Of a stretch of 64,000 nucleotides of DNA, positions 21,301-35,100 are shown piece by piece (position 1 is the first letter of the stretch; every line of letters starts with the position of its first letter). A program made the position numbers and the translations under genes. This DNA comes from Carettochelys insculpta (lineage: Eukaryota > Chordata > Testudines > Carettochelyidae), in the NCBI RefSeq assembly GCF_033958435.1, contig NC_134137.1:67326001-67390000 (forward strand), given 5' to 3'. Under the pieces are notes generated by a model. That model worked only from the letters and a program-made list of their open reading frames with translations. It was not told where the DNA came from and did not search any database.

Positions 21301-22011
21301 AGGCTACGTCTACACGTGCAGCCAACATCGAAATAGCTTATTTCGATGTTGCAACATCGAAATAGTCTATTTCGATGAATAACGTCTACACGTCCTCCAG
21401 GGCCAGCAACGTCGATGTTCAACTTCGACGTTGCTCAGCCCAACATCGAAATAGGCGCAGCGAGGGAATGTCTACACGTCAAAGTAGCACACATCGAAAT
21501 AGGGATGCCAGGCACAGCTGCAGACAGGGTCACAGGGCGGACTCAACAGCCAGCCGCTCCCTTAAAGGGCCCCTCCCAGACACAGTTGCACTAAACAACA
21601 CAAGATACACAGAGCTGACAACTGGTTGCAGACCCTGTGCCTGCAGCATAGATCCCCAGCTGCCGCAGAAGCAGCCAGAAGCCCTGGGCTAAGGGCTGCT
21701 GCCCACGGTGACCATAGAGCCCCGCAGGGGCTGGAGAGAGAGCATCTCTCAACCCCCCAGCTGATGGCCGCCATGGAGGACCCAGCAATTTCGACGTTGC
21801 GGGATGCGGATCGTCTACACGGTCCCTACTTCGACGTTGAACGTCGACGTAGGGCGCTATTCCTATCTCCTCATGAGGTTAGCAACTTCGACGTCTCGCC
21901 GCCTAACGTCGAAGTTAACTTCGAAATAGCGCCCGACGCGTGTAGACGCGACGGGCGCTATTTCGAAGTTGGTGCCGCTACTTCGAAGTAGCATGCACGT
22001 GTAGACGCAGC
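21301..22011. mobile_element. Non-autonomous TIR DNA transposon (MITE-like), TTCGA-rich
   Basis: About 711 bases with terminal inverted repeats: GGCTACGTCTACACGTGCA on the left, GCACGTGTAGACGCAGC on the right. A TCA trinucleotide flanks both ends (21298-21300 and 22012-22014), a possible 3-bp target duplication of the kind made by PIF/Harbinger elements; that assignment is an inference. The interior is full of short palindromes such as ATCGAAATA/TATTTCGAT and AACTTCGAAATAG, and internal CGTCTACACG copies at about 21392 and 21470 repeat the terminal motif. It has no transposase and the frames show no domain. Confidence 0.75.
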
Positions 22012-23540
22012 TCAAGGGAGTAAGATGACATACCCAGCAGATCTGCATCATTATTTTCCTCCTCCATGCATGCACTCGTGGGGAGCCAGTTCTGGTAGCC
22101 TAGGAGAGGGACAACGTGACTCCAGGAGAATGGACAGCTATGGGTGCCATGCATAAGGACCTTAAACCCCAATAGGCCATTACAAAGTGCCAAAGGCTGG
22201 TTAGAAGAGGTTCAAGGTACTGGACATTAGCAATTTCTTGTAAGAGATCCTGTTGGATGGTATATGGGCCAAGGAAACTCTCAAAAACCCTATCTGGGCT
22301 AATGTCCCTGGGAAGATGACTGTTGGTTTCAGGCTTCAAGGTGAAATAAAAGTCTGTTGGTGATATGGTTGATAGCAGTGGAAGGAAGCTCTTGTTCAAC
22401 TGGATGAATAACAACTCTCCTTAAAATAGTACTCTCTTCTTGGGTTAGAATCTCTCAAAGCCAAGACTGAAAGTAGAAGAGATTGTGGGTATAGGAGGAT
22501 AAAGACATCCTCTGTGGTAATATACATCTCAGTTCATAATCCCCTACAAGGGGATCTGGTTATTGGTTCTACCAAATCCAGCGTCAGAACAGACATTGTG
22601 CTCAGTGAATCCTTAGGGGGCTCAGGTCAATACTGTTGGAAACAGTCTAATTTGGACGTGAAAACAGTCCAGTTTGGAGGTTTTGCTTGGAACCATTGAT
22701 TGTCGGTCTTTCAATTTGCTCGAGGTCCTTGCCACCAACAGAGTTGGTAGTGATGCTGGTACTGTTAGAGCTTTGCTTCATCATGATTTTCCTTCACGTT
22801 TAGGAGACTTAGGTAACCAGCTCTTTGGGACCTGTGCATGAAGATTCATCCAATTTAGAAGATGCCACAGGATCGTGGAAGCAGACTTACAGAGAGATCT
22901 GGTTTTACACTGCCCTTCACTCTTATGAGAAGCCCAAGGCAAGGGATCTTTAGGCTTTCTGATCTGGCTTCTGCTCCAAAGCTCACATTCAGCAGCAGTA
23001 GCCTGCATAGTGGGAGTTCTCCCTGACCTGGACCTAACTGGGGCACCATGCCCCTTTTTATGAGGTGCTGCCTTACTTAAAACTTTTGTTGCTTTCAGGT
23101 CAGAGCGACAAGAAGCAACAGACAACTACACTTAAAGCTAAGCAACTCTCCAAGGCAGGAAAGGCACTAACAGTGGCTGTAGCCACTGAGCAAGGAGAAA
23201 AAGCAGAAGACATTTTTAAACCCCTGAATTCTAGGAAGCGTCATGCTGTGGGATGGAGCTGGGATGAGGGAAAGAAGAGGGGGAGAGTGTCACCAGACTG
23301 GGTAAAAACTAATCTATGCTAACTCTACAGACTACTATAAAACATTAAACAAACTATATATAATTATAGTTACTGAGATAAAGAGAAGGCAAGGATAGCT
23401 CCAGCCACAGCAGCTTTTGACTAGGGCATGCAGTGGACAGGAGGAACTGGAGAGGTGGTCAGCCCATACTTCCCTTATATCTTTGGTGCAGAGGAAGAGG
23501 AGATTTAGGGCATAGGTGTGGACTAATGACACTACATAGA
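22012..23540 (-). other. Unidentified sequence with weak minus-strand coding character
   Basis: Minus-strand frames at 22100-22414 (IQLNKSFLPLLSTISPTD) and 22781-23125 (KAAPHKKGHGAPVRSRSG) look like decayed coding sequence. They could be Gag-type remnants of a retroelement, possibly one whose end is at 21127. I cannot name a family, and chance frames remain possible. Confidence 0.3.
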
Positions 23541-26355
23541 ATACTTTATGTTCTCAGGTATATGATGTATATGCATATACACCAACCCTGTGTTTTAGAT
23601 AAAAACATCACCGGTCATAGTACCTACCGGGCATTGGATATAACATAGATGTTATGCCTTTGGGGGTGTGGGGGCAGGGGAAGGGTGCATGCTGCCAGAG
23701 AGTCATGAGGGATCTCAGACTTTCAGGAAACTTCTCAAGCCTTCTGTGAAAAATCTCCAGACTTTTAACGATGTAGTAGCTCTTGGTATTACATCAATGA
23801 AAGCGACACCACATAAAATCTAGGACAAAGCGATATATGCTAGATTATTGTTGCCACAGCTATGTGTTCAAAAATATACTGGAACATAAATCAAAATAAA
23901 TCAAAATACAGGACTAGCTTTAAAGCCATGAGATTTTTAAAAATAGTAAATTTGGTGTTCTCTTTCACAGCACTTATATTTTTGACATGTACTTGGTTTA
24001 TATTTTCAGGCTCTTCTGGCACAACCAAGAGTGAAAAGTAAAAAATAGTGAAGCTAGGCATTTACTTGTTTACAAAAGTTGGGGTTAAAGGAAAACACCA
24101 CAGTGTGGAATTTGCAGACACTGGCAATGCTGCTTGATGCTCAGGCACAATGAAAATTAAGCAGATTTCTAACCCTCCATCAGTCCCTGGCTTCTCTCTC
24201 CTACCCAGCAATGTGGATTCATTTTTTTTTTTAAGTAGAGAACATATAATTCTGATTTTATATGCATGTGTGTGCACCCCTCTTATCCCCACCCAGCTTC
24301 CAACCTCTCTAACCGCACATCCTGCAATCCAGCTGAAGGAAACCCTTTACAATTTAAATTAAAATGATTTGGGATTTTGTTTTCTCTTTTCTCTCCAAGT
24401 AATGACAGAGATGCTCAGTCATGCAGTGCAAGAGTAGTAAGGTAGCCATGAAGCAATCCCGTACTTTTCAGTTGCTCTTTTGGGTATATCGCACTGGCAA
24501 CCACCTCTCGAAAAGCTTGAAACTTGAATCCCCTTGATTCTTGATTGCCAGGGGATTACACACTCTTCTACAAATATTAATTTATTGCAGGGCTGTGTGC
24601 TCACATCACACACACTAGTTGTAAACACAGGACACTTTGGAGGAAACTAATTGACCTATAAATGAACCGAGACACCTGAGTTAAGCCCTTGCTTTCTAAA
24701 TTAAATAGGTGATCTTAGCAAAAAATGTGTTTTATTGAAACCTGATCTTAATTAGGGAATCTGGTGGTTAGGTTTTAAAAGAGAAAATTAAAAAAGAACA
24801 GTGCTACCAAACAGCCCTTGTTTTGCTTACGTGAGTGGAGAGTGCTATGTGCCAATTCTTCTATATTGGGGCAGCGTGTTTCATGGGTAGCTAGCGTACT
24901 CAAATTATTGTTCTCTATAATTATGGAAAGCTGTCGCCCTGAGGGAAACTATAAAACAAATTTAATCCTAAGAATACCAGAACAAATGAGACAAACACAC
25001 ACATTAAACTATGAACTCAAGGAAGAGGAAAAAAATTCAAAAAGTATCTAACAAAAAAATGATCAGTTGTCCTCCCCTAAATCTAGGTCTACAAGAAACT
25101 TTACAAGATGCTTCTCAAAAGCACTTTGATCACATTAGGGAGGCCCTCCAGACTCTTTGGGGAATTTCCAACACCCACCTCTTAATTTTCTCAGGCAGTC
25201 ACAGGAAGAAAGAGGTTTTACTGAAGATGCCAACATTTATTAGGCCAGTCAGGATGTTCCAGCTTAACCCTTTCACTACTCCGACCACCCAAATGTCACA
25301 GCAACCAAAATTCCAGCTTCAAATTGGGATGTTAATTTAGTTATCACCTAAAATCAATGAGGCCTGAAATGTTTAGCCTTGTTGCTAGGACTGTGTTAGA
25401 GCATAGCTCCTTTAAAACTCAAATGAATTCATTACATATAAATTAAAGTAAGTACAGTTTTAATAATTGCATATATAACATAGCAGAATAAATTTAAAGC
25501 ATTTAGTTTAACATAGAAGTTAATAAATGTCACTATGTCTCTGGAAATGATTTTTCCAGGCAATTATGTTACAATTAGCTTCTTCCTCAGTTTATTTTTC
25601 ATGGGAGTTTCTTGTTTGGTCATGTCTTTTATATTCTACTCCTCAAAGGAAATATTATTTATCTCTTGTGAATCTACGGTTTCCATGGTGACAAGACGGT
25701 CAGTTAGCCCTGTTACTATATTTCTGTTCCTATTATACTAACATTCTTGGAGGAGAAGGAAAAGCATGACTGACTACGTGGTTAACCAATCCGGCTGTAA
25801 TGTCTGCTGACAGCACAAGGTGAAGAGGTGAGGATTGTGAAAACATAACCTTTCTCAATGGCAAGTAAATAAAAAAATCATATCCAGTTTGTTATTAAAC
25901 ATTACGGGCCAAACAGACAATGTAATGCACCTCTATTGATTTTTCTGGCATCGTGCTTGCTAACAGCAAGGCCCAAGGCTGGTCTTATGTCTATGCAGTG
26001 TATCAGCCTGTCTATGTCACAGCAAATATGCTTTGTATTTCTGTAGTTACTCAGCCATGCTTGCTATTCAGCATAAAACATCAATCATAAAACAGATCCT
26101 AAACCTTAACAACCAGTTATTTTTAAAAGGTGGGGAGGGGGGAGAACCTGAAATTGAGGTTGGTTCTTTGCTTTGCAGCCTGATGGTTTCTAGGAAGTGA
26201 CCTCTTTCCATGGGGTTAAGAAAAAAAATGTGAAGATAGCAGTACTGATTAGATGAGGACAACAACAAAGGAAGCAGGTGTGAACAAGGAGACATTCTTG
26301 CGGACAATTGAGCTGTTCTGACCAGAAGGTGGTTGGAGGGTGAGAATGGGAGGTG
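23541..26355. other. No recognised gene
   Basis: AT-rich intergenic sequence. Frames are at most about 110 codons, with no domain and no supported repeat family. Old diverged repeats may be present. Confidence 0.5.
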
Positions 26356-26620
26356 ACAAGTATCAGAGTAGCAGCTCTGTTTGTCTGTATCTGCAAAAAT
26401 GGGAAGTCCTGTGGCACCTTACAGACTAACAGATATTTTGGAGCATAAGCTTTTGTGGGTAAAGACTCACTTGGTCAGATGAAATGTAGTGGAGATTCCA
26501 GAGGCAGTTCTTAAACATACAGGTTAATTAAAAGGGAGGAATCCCAATCACAAGGAATGAGTTGATGAGATCAATTCAGTCAGGGAGGATGTGGCCAACT
26601 TCTAGCAGCTAATGTGGAGG
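26356..26620. repeat. Penelope-like terminal repeat fragment
   Basis: AAGTATCAGAGTAGCAGCTC, GTGGCACCTTACAGACTAAC and GCATAAGCTTTTGTGGGTAA follow the same order of blocks as the left terminal repeat of the element at 47140 (GTAGCACCTTAGAGACTAAC and so on). Confidence 0.55.
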
Positions 26621-27974
26621 TGTGAACACCAAGAGAGAAGAAACTGCTTTTGTAGTTGGCCAGCCATTCCCAGTCTTTGTTCAATCCTTTGTTGACAGTA
26701 TCAAATTTGCAAATAAATTGTTGCTCTGCAGTTTCGCTTTGGAGTCAGTTTTTGAAGGATTTTTCCCCCCTCTTGTTTGTTTTGTTCTATTTTGTTGCAG
26801 AATGGCTATTTTTTAATCTGTTACTCATTGTCCTGGGAGATTGAAGTGCTCTCCTACAGGTTTTTGTATGTTACCTGTCCTGATATCTGATTTGTGTCCA
26901 TTTATTCTTTTATGTAGAGGTGGGCAAGACCGGTTAGGGAAACTGCTGTGAGAAGATACCATAGGGATAAGCCTAAAGTCTCCCTTCAAATGGACTTCTT
27001 AATGAAGCAAAGAAGCTTACCAAATGAAACAATCAAGTATATAAGAATATCCTACTCAATATCCATAAAGACCACTTGTGTTTTTTTCTTTTTGCTAAAT
27101 TATGTTTTTTAAAATAAACCTGGAATCAAATCCTTCCTATTTAACAACCTCCCATCCCCTTGTTCCTCAAAACAATTGTTTTCAGTGTGTTAGAATAGCA
27201 AAACATTAAAGTAATTTACTATTTCTGTATAAATTTGACTCATTTTTACATTGCGAATCTCTGGACTTAGAACATTCTAGTCACTTTGACAGTTTACAAT
27301 GAAGGAATTCCTTTTGTCAACAACCCAGGATTAGGTTATGTAACACCAGATTAATTATTTTTAATCAATAAAAACACTGATGCATGTATTTTAATTATAC
27401 TGTTTTCTTGCATTTATCTTGAAGACTCCATAGCTATTTTTCATCCTGACAGATTCCATAAACTGCACAACTGTGCAGAAATCATTTCACCTATCATTGA
27501 ACTGTCAACAACTTGAGAGCTGCTAAGCACACAACACTACACCTCTGTTTAGAACAGGAAAGGAAGAACAACATGTTGAAGTAAAAGTGTAGAGGAGACT
27601 TAGGCAGGCAGAATGCAATCCCAACTTCGAATTCAGCAAGAAAAGCAGGATTAGCTTCAGTAACTTTCATTAAAAGGACAATGAGATCTTTACTACTAAT
27701 GGTCAGAATGTTGGTTTTTATAATCATCCTGAGGAGAGCACCAAAATGTTTTTTTAACATCCTGATGGGACACTGATTTAGTGCTAGCTCACTCAGGAGG
27801 AAGGCCAGAATTAGCACTATTTCCTAGCCAATCTTTTGAGTTCTTTCACATGACCAGGTCTGATTCTACTTACTTTGTGAGAGCAGGGAAAAAAAAAAAG
27901 AAAAGAAAAGAAAATTCTAAGAGTTTACAACAAATGACAGTTCTCTTGAAAGCAATTCAATACACAAGATGTGT
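26621..27974. other. No recognised gene
   Basis: AT-rich sequence downstream of the probable AKAP11 3' end. No domain-bearing frame, RNA gene or supported repeat is seen. Confidence 0.45.
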
Positions 27975-27978
27975 TTGT

Positions 27979-27984
27979 TTTATT
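27979..27984 (-). terminator. AKAP11: Candidate AKAP11 polyadenylation signal
   Basis: TTTATT on the plus strand gives AATAAA on the minus strand, followed about 15-25 bases downstream by a GT-rich stretch (CTTGTGTATTG). A cleavage site here would give a 3' UTR of about 4 kb. Other AATAAA matches occur at about 29390 and 29853, so alternative ends are possible. Confidence 0.35.
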
Positions 27985-30365
27985 TGAAGCCACTGCTAAT
28001 ACAAGGAAAAATTTTTAGTGCAACCTGAAGTTCATAATGTGGTAACTGAATACATTAGCAAATTATTTTTTTTACAGTACAAGACCTTCATATTGTATTC
28101 AATTAGTATAGTTACATAAATTCAAAATTACTCAGTCTGCTTTTGGTATACAATTGCGTCACTAAACTGGGCTGTGAATTATCATGAGTGCAGAAGTAAC
28201 CAAATAAGTAGCAGTTACAGCTAACAATAAAGTTTGTGTTAAATACTATTGAGACATTACAACAGAACGACCCTCTAGAACTACAACTCCAGCTATACAA
28301 GAGGAATGTACAAAATAAAGTGACTACAGTGGCTAGGCACTGTACCTGCCTCTTCAAAGCTCAAGCACAGCATAAGCTTGACAATAATGGCTCTTGCTAA
28401 AAACAAATTTTTAAACTAAACAAAAACCACACAAATTTCTGAAATCAATATCTTATTCCTTCAATGCAAACACTAGCTATGTGCTGGTGACAATGTTTAC
28501 TAATTAACTGCTTTCCCACCTTTCAAAGTCGGAGCATCTCTTTATAGACAAGATTCCATATAAAGAGTTACATTAGAAAAATGTAGCACTCAAAATCTGA
28601 TACATGTTTGAGACACAACATTAATCCTGGAATGGTAAATTTTTTAAGCTCAAACAGCACCAAGGATAGATGTACTTTTTATATCACTTTTAAATAAGTG
28701 CTTCAGTTTGAGTTATTTTGTGTTCTCATTTTGAAAGAAAAATACTACATCTTACTAACAGCATTTTACCACACGGGCTTGTTAGAAATGCTTTTAAAAA
28801 TCCTAATATTACAGCTTTTTTGCATCTTGCTTTACAAATTTGAAGAGAAAATAAATTTGTTTCAATATTTGTCATTTTCATTGCTGTTTTATAGAGGGAC
28901 ACTCCTTAACGTGCTTTAAGAATCTTACAAAATATATCAAAACATTATCCATTTTCGAAATCCAAAGATACCTTTAAAATTTAGTTACTAAACGGTATTC
29001 TGGAACAGTGTAGCTATTTCACATATTTCAGTCAGTCTACAATTAAAGACTAAGCAACAGAGGTTTCCCTAATTTTAGCATGCCAATACATACACACAAT
29101 TTACATAATGGGATAAATTCCGCTTTGTGAACCTGCTCTAAATTCTGGAGATATGTGAGATTTACTCTAGTTTGAGAGATCAGAATGTGTCCCACACTCT
29201 CATTCACAGTGAATTTTCATTTCATTACCTTTGAACTCTGAAGGAATGGTTTAAATAAAATAGTGTATGGAATAAATTTTGATTCAATTCAGTTCAGACA
29301 ACAATTTTCCTCATTAACAGAACAGATTGTATTAATTTGATTTCTTCAGCATAAGGATTCCCAACGAAAGTTACAGTTTTGTTTATTTAATTACATGAAG
29401 GCATGAAAGTTATCAGTAAACTTGTCTTCTATGTTTAATATCCAGCTGATAATTCAAGAAAGTCCTGTACCAAAATGATGAAACCTTAACGTAAGTTTAA
29501 AGGTGTTTACAAATCTTTAATCTTTACCACATAAAGTAAAAAGTAAGTATTTTCCATTAAAAACTTTCTACACATGTAGATTTGAAAATGGGTCAAGTTC
29601 TCCCTTCATATAACAACATTTACATCACTACAGTTAAACTACGGATATGTTTGCCAAAGGCACCAAGAATCACTTTTTAAAGGTTATACTATAGTTTGAA
29701 CGTAAATGAAATATTTCTTGCTTATCTACTGTTTAAACCTTTATAAATATCAAAGACCCAAGTCATCTGCCTATGTTTTGTAGAAAAGCAACCTTACAAA
29801 AAGTGATAACCTGTTAACCAACATTTTAGAAATCCATCATCCTGTGTAAGTTTATTATTCTGTTGATGCTGCATGAATGTTTGGAACATTTTTCTTTTTA
29901 CAGACAGTTGGGTATTTACATTATATTTGTATGCCTCCTCCCTATTTTAGTATCAGACACTTAGGGGTACTTGGAAACCTTAGCTCAATATTCTGTCATG
30001 TACTTAACTGTTGGAACCTCACTAAATGGGATTGCAACGTGGATAAATCAGAGCAGAATTTCACTTAGTGAAATCGTTTTTAGAATTAATTTGGCTCTAT
30101 TTGTGATCATTCTAGTGATTGCTCTGAGAACATACAACTGAGAACACGCAAACATGACAGGTCACTAAAAGAGCTTGGTTTCAAATGAGGACTAAGAAGA
30201 AAGAGAGGATGTTCTCAAAAAAACAAAGAAAAAAAGACAATCAACCACACACATGCACAGGTACCAACATAATCCCCTGAAAAATACCTGAGGAGGGGGG
30301 AGGACAACAAAACAAACCTTTTTTCTTCATATATTCAAAGCACTGCAAAAACAACCACCATGAGT

Positions 30366-30462
30366 TGCTTTATACAGAGGGGGAGAGTTAAGAAAGGATT
30401 TAAGTCATTTGGTCAAGGGCATACAGCAAATCAGAAGCAAAAATAGGATTAGAACAGCCTCC
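30366..30462 (-). repeat. MIR-like SINE relic
   Basis: GAGTTAAGAAAGGATTTAAG, then GGTCAAGGGCATACAGCAAA and AGGATTAGAACAGCCTCC match the order of blocks in the reverse complement of the MIR core. Confidence 0.5.
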
Positions 30463-30654
30463 TTATGCTATGCTTAAATTGCCCATATAAATCAAAATTC
30501 TCTCTAATGGTTTCTTTTTAATTTTGCCACAAGGCACCAATTATTTTTTCAATTAATGAGATGATGTAGTAATAGGAAATTCAATTTAGCTAACTAACTC
30601 TGAGCCAATACAAAAAACTATGGAAATTTAAATTGGTGTCAATGGTCTAAGTTA

Positions 30655-30656
<2 letters not shown>

Positions 30657-30708
<52 letters not shown>
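30657..30708. repeat. Compound (CT)n(CA)n microsatellite
   Basis: About 17 CT units (30657-30690) pass directly into about 9 CA units (30691-30708). Confidence 0.95.
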
Positions 30709-32023
30709 AAATGAAGTCATCTTTCAGTTTGGTTGGAACAATGATCTGTATATTCACGATATCCCAGTGGAGCATTTCTTTAAAATGCAGACTACAGTTA
30801 ATGTTTTAAAAAGATAATAGCTTTGAGATGAGCACTTGCATACTCTCCAAAGCACACTGGCATTGAAAGAAAAGTGCTGCCTGGCTCACCAGCTCTATGC
30901 ATGGAACCTTCTCTGCAACCAAAGATGCGAGAGCCGCTGAACTTACGCAATTTTCACTGAAGTCCATGGGAAAGTTGTATGTTCTCAGCTTCCCAGGGTG
31001 TGGTCCTAAATTTGGTGACTTAAACAGCTACCACTCTTTAAAGTCAGATAACTGTTTAAATTCCTAGAGCCATCCAAAATAGACAGGGAAGGCATGACTC
31101 TTTTGCAGAGAGATAGCATTCTGATATTTGACAAGGAGCACTTTTCCCTCTAAAGGGTGTATAAAGCAAAACAAGGTGATAAATTATTAGCAATAGACAT
31201 GTAAAGACACAGATAAACCCTTCAAACACAGTACAAATACCGCATTAGTAATCAGCCTCTCAGTTTCATTGCTAAAAGGCTTGATTAAATTGCTCTCTTA
31301 AAAACAATTTTAGCAGAAGTATTTAAGAAAAATGACAACTAATCTGTAAAACTTTTCTCTTTCTATATTTTAAGAAAACTCACTATTTTAAAGCGTTTCT
31401 TATTCAGGAGATCAGTTTGTGACAGAAAGATCATTTACATATGTAGGCTTAGGAATAAGGAATAGTTTTTCCAGAAAAGACAGCAAAATTCCAAGAGGAA
31501 AATCTCCAACACATTTACTGTTTCAACATATGGACGTGTCATACCAACATATTATAATCCTTCAAAGTTTGTAATAAAAATGGTTGCATATAAAACTGAA
31601 ATAAGTTTCTTCAGCAATTCAAACTTAATACTACTATTCATAGGGTATGCCTCTAATTATAAACAACTATACCAATACAGTGGGAATCCTTTATGCCCTG
31701 TTGTAACACCGGTCAGCTACTGTCCATGGAGATCTTTCTTCACACCATTATATAGCCTGAACACAGCAGTATATACAAATATGCATGGACGGACACAATA
31801 CCCTGATATTATTTATGAAGATATGTACTGGATAAACAGACCACATACAATGTCACAAAATACTTACAAAACAGCTATATTTACTTTCACCCCAAAGTCT
31901 CTTCTTAAGATGCTGACAGTTAACAGAACATTCAATCAGTTAAATTTTAACACCCTACATCTATGGCCTTCATGTCTCAGTCTAAAGGACGAATGAAGGA
32001 AAGAATATTGAATCTTTGGATTT

Positions 32024-32170
32024 TCAGACATTTTCCAGAAGCCAGCCAAATAAAGGTTTACTCAGATGTCTATCCCCATCAGAAGTCTTTTCCATCATTT
32101 CACAGTACTTTAGTACTGCTTGCAAGAGGTCTCCAACTTTCCAGCCTCTCTCTCTCAGTCTTTTTGAAAG
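32024..32170 (-). CDS. AKAP11: AKAP11 last coding exon
   Basis: Acceptor TTTTTCTAG, then LSKRLRERGWKVGDLL, and a C-terminus FGWLLENV followed by TGA. It has 48 codons plus stop, entering in phase 0. The GWKVGDLLQAVL block is strongly conserved at the end of AKAP11. Confidence 0.92.
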   Translation of the reverse strand, partial: LSKRLRERGWKVGDLLQAVLKYCEMMEKTSDGDRHLSKPLFGWLLENV

Positions 32171-35100
32171 CTAGAAAAAGGACAAAATATTTAATCTAGA
32201 GAAATAAATAGCATGAGTAACTGACAGTTATAAAATTCTCCTTGAAACATCATGAGCTATTAGAAGACCAGCTGTGAAGAGTTAAACATTATTCCACAGC
32301 TATGCAAACAAAACTTCTCCATGGAAGAAACATTTTTAAAATTGATTTCCATAAAAATTTCTTCCCAAGGAAGTGACATTTTCAAGTGATATGTGGTCTG
32401 TGGTTCATGGGGGTTGCAGAAAACAGGAAATTCTGAACACAAGATTAATGCATTTGCCACCACCCCCACTAATGCACATGTAATACTGTAAAAGACAAAA
32501 GTAAGGATTAATATAAGGATGTGGATTTTCCTTTCACAACATATAGTGTGGTTTAGTTGGCATATATATACTCTGCCCTCAATGGAAAAAGTCTCCACTT
32601 AGGAAATTTCAGCGTCTCCAAAAACAACAGATAGAAAAAAGTTGAAGTTAAACTTCCAATTACAAGCAAAGTCACTACAGTTGGAAACTACTTTTCTCTC
32701 AGACATATGAACAAGTAATCCTCATATATTAGGTATATAATAAGCACTGTGAGACAGTGAAAAATTAACATGCTTTGCCATCCTCAAGTTTCACAACCTT
32801 TTATTCTGAGATAAAATTTCATCAACAATTGCACTTTGCTTTTGTGGAAATTTTTTTTTCCCCCCACTGAGCTCCTCCATGCTTGTGCTGAGTGACCCAA
32901 GGCTGTTGTTCTTGGGTTTAATGTATTAATCTGAGTGAAATTACTTGGGTGCTATCACTACAGATATCAACAGGAGAAGCCAACAGAGCTCTACAGATAT
33001 TAATTTTTAAACTGGTAGAATAATTCAATATTACAGTTTATTACGTCCTATAGAATCCTATCACAACAAGACAACTCTGATGCATGTATATGCGCAAAAG
33101 TTGACTAAATTATCTAGAAAATATCTGGGCATCAGATTTAAAATACTGTAGAATGACCAAACTAAATTGATACTATGCAGCAAATTATACTATATTAGCC
33201 AGCAAGGCTGCTCATATGTCATAATCCAAACAAAAATTTGGCAGATAACCTTAAACAGGATTATTTGCTATTGACACAGCAAATACGTGTATATTGCAAA
33301 TATTTTATCAGTTTTTGTAATTCATATACCAGGAAAATCAAAATAAAATAAAACCAAAATGTCATTGGGCTTTTCCATATCTTACTGTTTCGATTCAGGA
33401 TTCAAAAGATCAAGCCCATACTTTTTCATCAAACTGGTCTGTTTCCTACTGGCATCAGAACAGTTATCTATTTCAGTTTACTCAAGTAGAAATGGGGAAT
33501 TTTTAAATGTTTGAATGGAGGCCAGGAAGTCTACATTAACTAAGTCCAGATTTGTTCCTTTGAGTCAGCAGTTTTAATTATTTTTTCTTCTGTAAACGAC
33601 TGTCATCTTTTAAAAATTATTTATATTGCTCACTATCCCTTTTTTTTTTTCCTTTTTCAATTGTGCACTTTCCAGAACTCTCTTAAGCTTCCCATTACTG
33701 CATTTGATGAGTGGCAGAATGTAAGAATAATGGATTCTTTGATGGAGCACCCCTGCCTGCAGCACTCCTGGGCCTCCTGTGCGTGACCCAGCTGGTGCAC
33801 CACCCACTGTGGCAGGCGCAGTGGGACTGAAGCAGCTCCCTACAAACTTGGTGGGAGGAGGGCTGCTCCAGCCCCAACCTGTTAACCATAACCTGTTTAG
33901 GTGATGCTTACCAGTTAACAGTTAACACCCCTACTCTCAATATACGTCAACAGGATGAAAAGACCACCACCTGATAGGGTATCACTTTTACCAATCCACT
34001 GCTTGGAAACAAAAGAAGTCCATGTTCTCTTCAAGTATTTAACCTTTTATATCATACTCATTTTGTAGTTATTTTTCCCAAATTTGCTAAAAGGCACTAT
34101 TTTCCAACCAGCATATTTTTATATGTAATAGAGTATTTAGTAGGAGTGATTTTCACTGCATACTCTGAGTGCTGAGTGCTGTGCCTGTCAACAGTGAAGG
34201 GCTCCCCAGCTCAGTCTCCATTACAATATTCTGGATCTCTCCAAAGGCATACGCAAAACCCCTTAAGTTACTTGGGCTACTTTTAACTTTCTATCTTCTT
34301 GGTTACATAATAAATGCACATATACAAACACACAGTCAAAAATGGTTTAAACAAGAAAATTTGGGAAATGTATTTTAAGCTTTTTCTTTAAACTGTTTGC
34401 TTTGTAATAATCTCTAATGAAAACACACTTAAAATCTAGTTTAATCAAAATTTTTTCTCTGTTGCTCATACACATCTATTCAGAACTGTAATAAGGTTTG
34501 TACAACCATCATATTAAGCTATAAAGCAAATAACTGCCATTTAAAATCACTTGTATGGGCAAGGTCTTGCCAATGACAAGGGTCCATTTTTTTGCTAACT
34601 GAAAATAAATGCTACAGAAGTAATGGTTGAAAATGCAGCCTAATCCACAGAAGTGAAGCTTTTGTATTTTATCTGCTTTTGATTTTATTTATGAAAAGAG
34701 CATGCGAAAGAAGTCATTAAAAGATCTGGTTAACTGCATTTGATAGTTTCTGTATATGGCATATACAGAGTTGTAACAAGTATCAGAGGGGTAGCTGTGT
34801 TAGTCTGGATCTGTAACAGCAACGAAGGGTCCTGTGGCACCTTATAGACTAACAGACTCACAGTTGTAACAGACTAACAGTTGTAACAGGCTCTCATTTT
34901 CTCTAGGGGTTAAAATGAGCAATTTTTTTCTGAAGACCTCATTTCATTGGCAACTGAAAGAAACACAAGCAACAGTAGAAAGAGATGGTAAATATAACAA
35001 ATCTAATCACACTTTACAGTTATATGGCAATACTGCAGTACTCACAAGAATGAATTCTTTCGGAGCAGTGTCACGAAAACGAAGCTCAGACACCTCTGTT

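Larger units (their letters stand above)
27985..32023 (-). other. AKAP11: Probable AKAP11 3' UTR
   Basis: About 4 kb of AT-rich sequence follows the stop codon at 32024-32026 and has no other gene. The length is in line with the long 3' UTR I recall for mammalian AKAP11, which is the main reason for the call. It contains a CT/CA microsatellite and a MIR-like relic, so part of it may instead be intergenic. Confidence 0.4.

Noticed and set aside
26068..28357. A second host gene downstream of AKAP11, such as TNFSF11
   Set aside because: No exon-like segment with splice sites and recognisable protein was found; the region is AT-rich with repeats.
31580..31996. Plus-strand 138-codon frame in the AKAP11 3' UTR region
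   Set aside because: No domain, AT-rich composition, antisense to the UTR, and no splice or promoter context.
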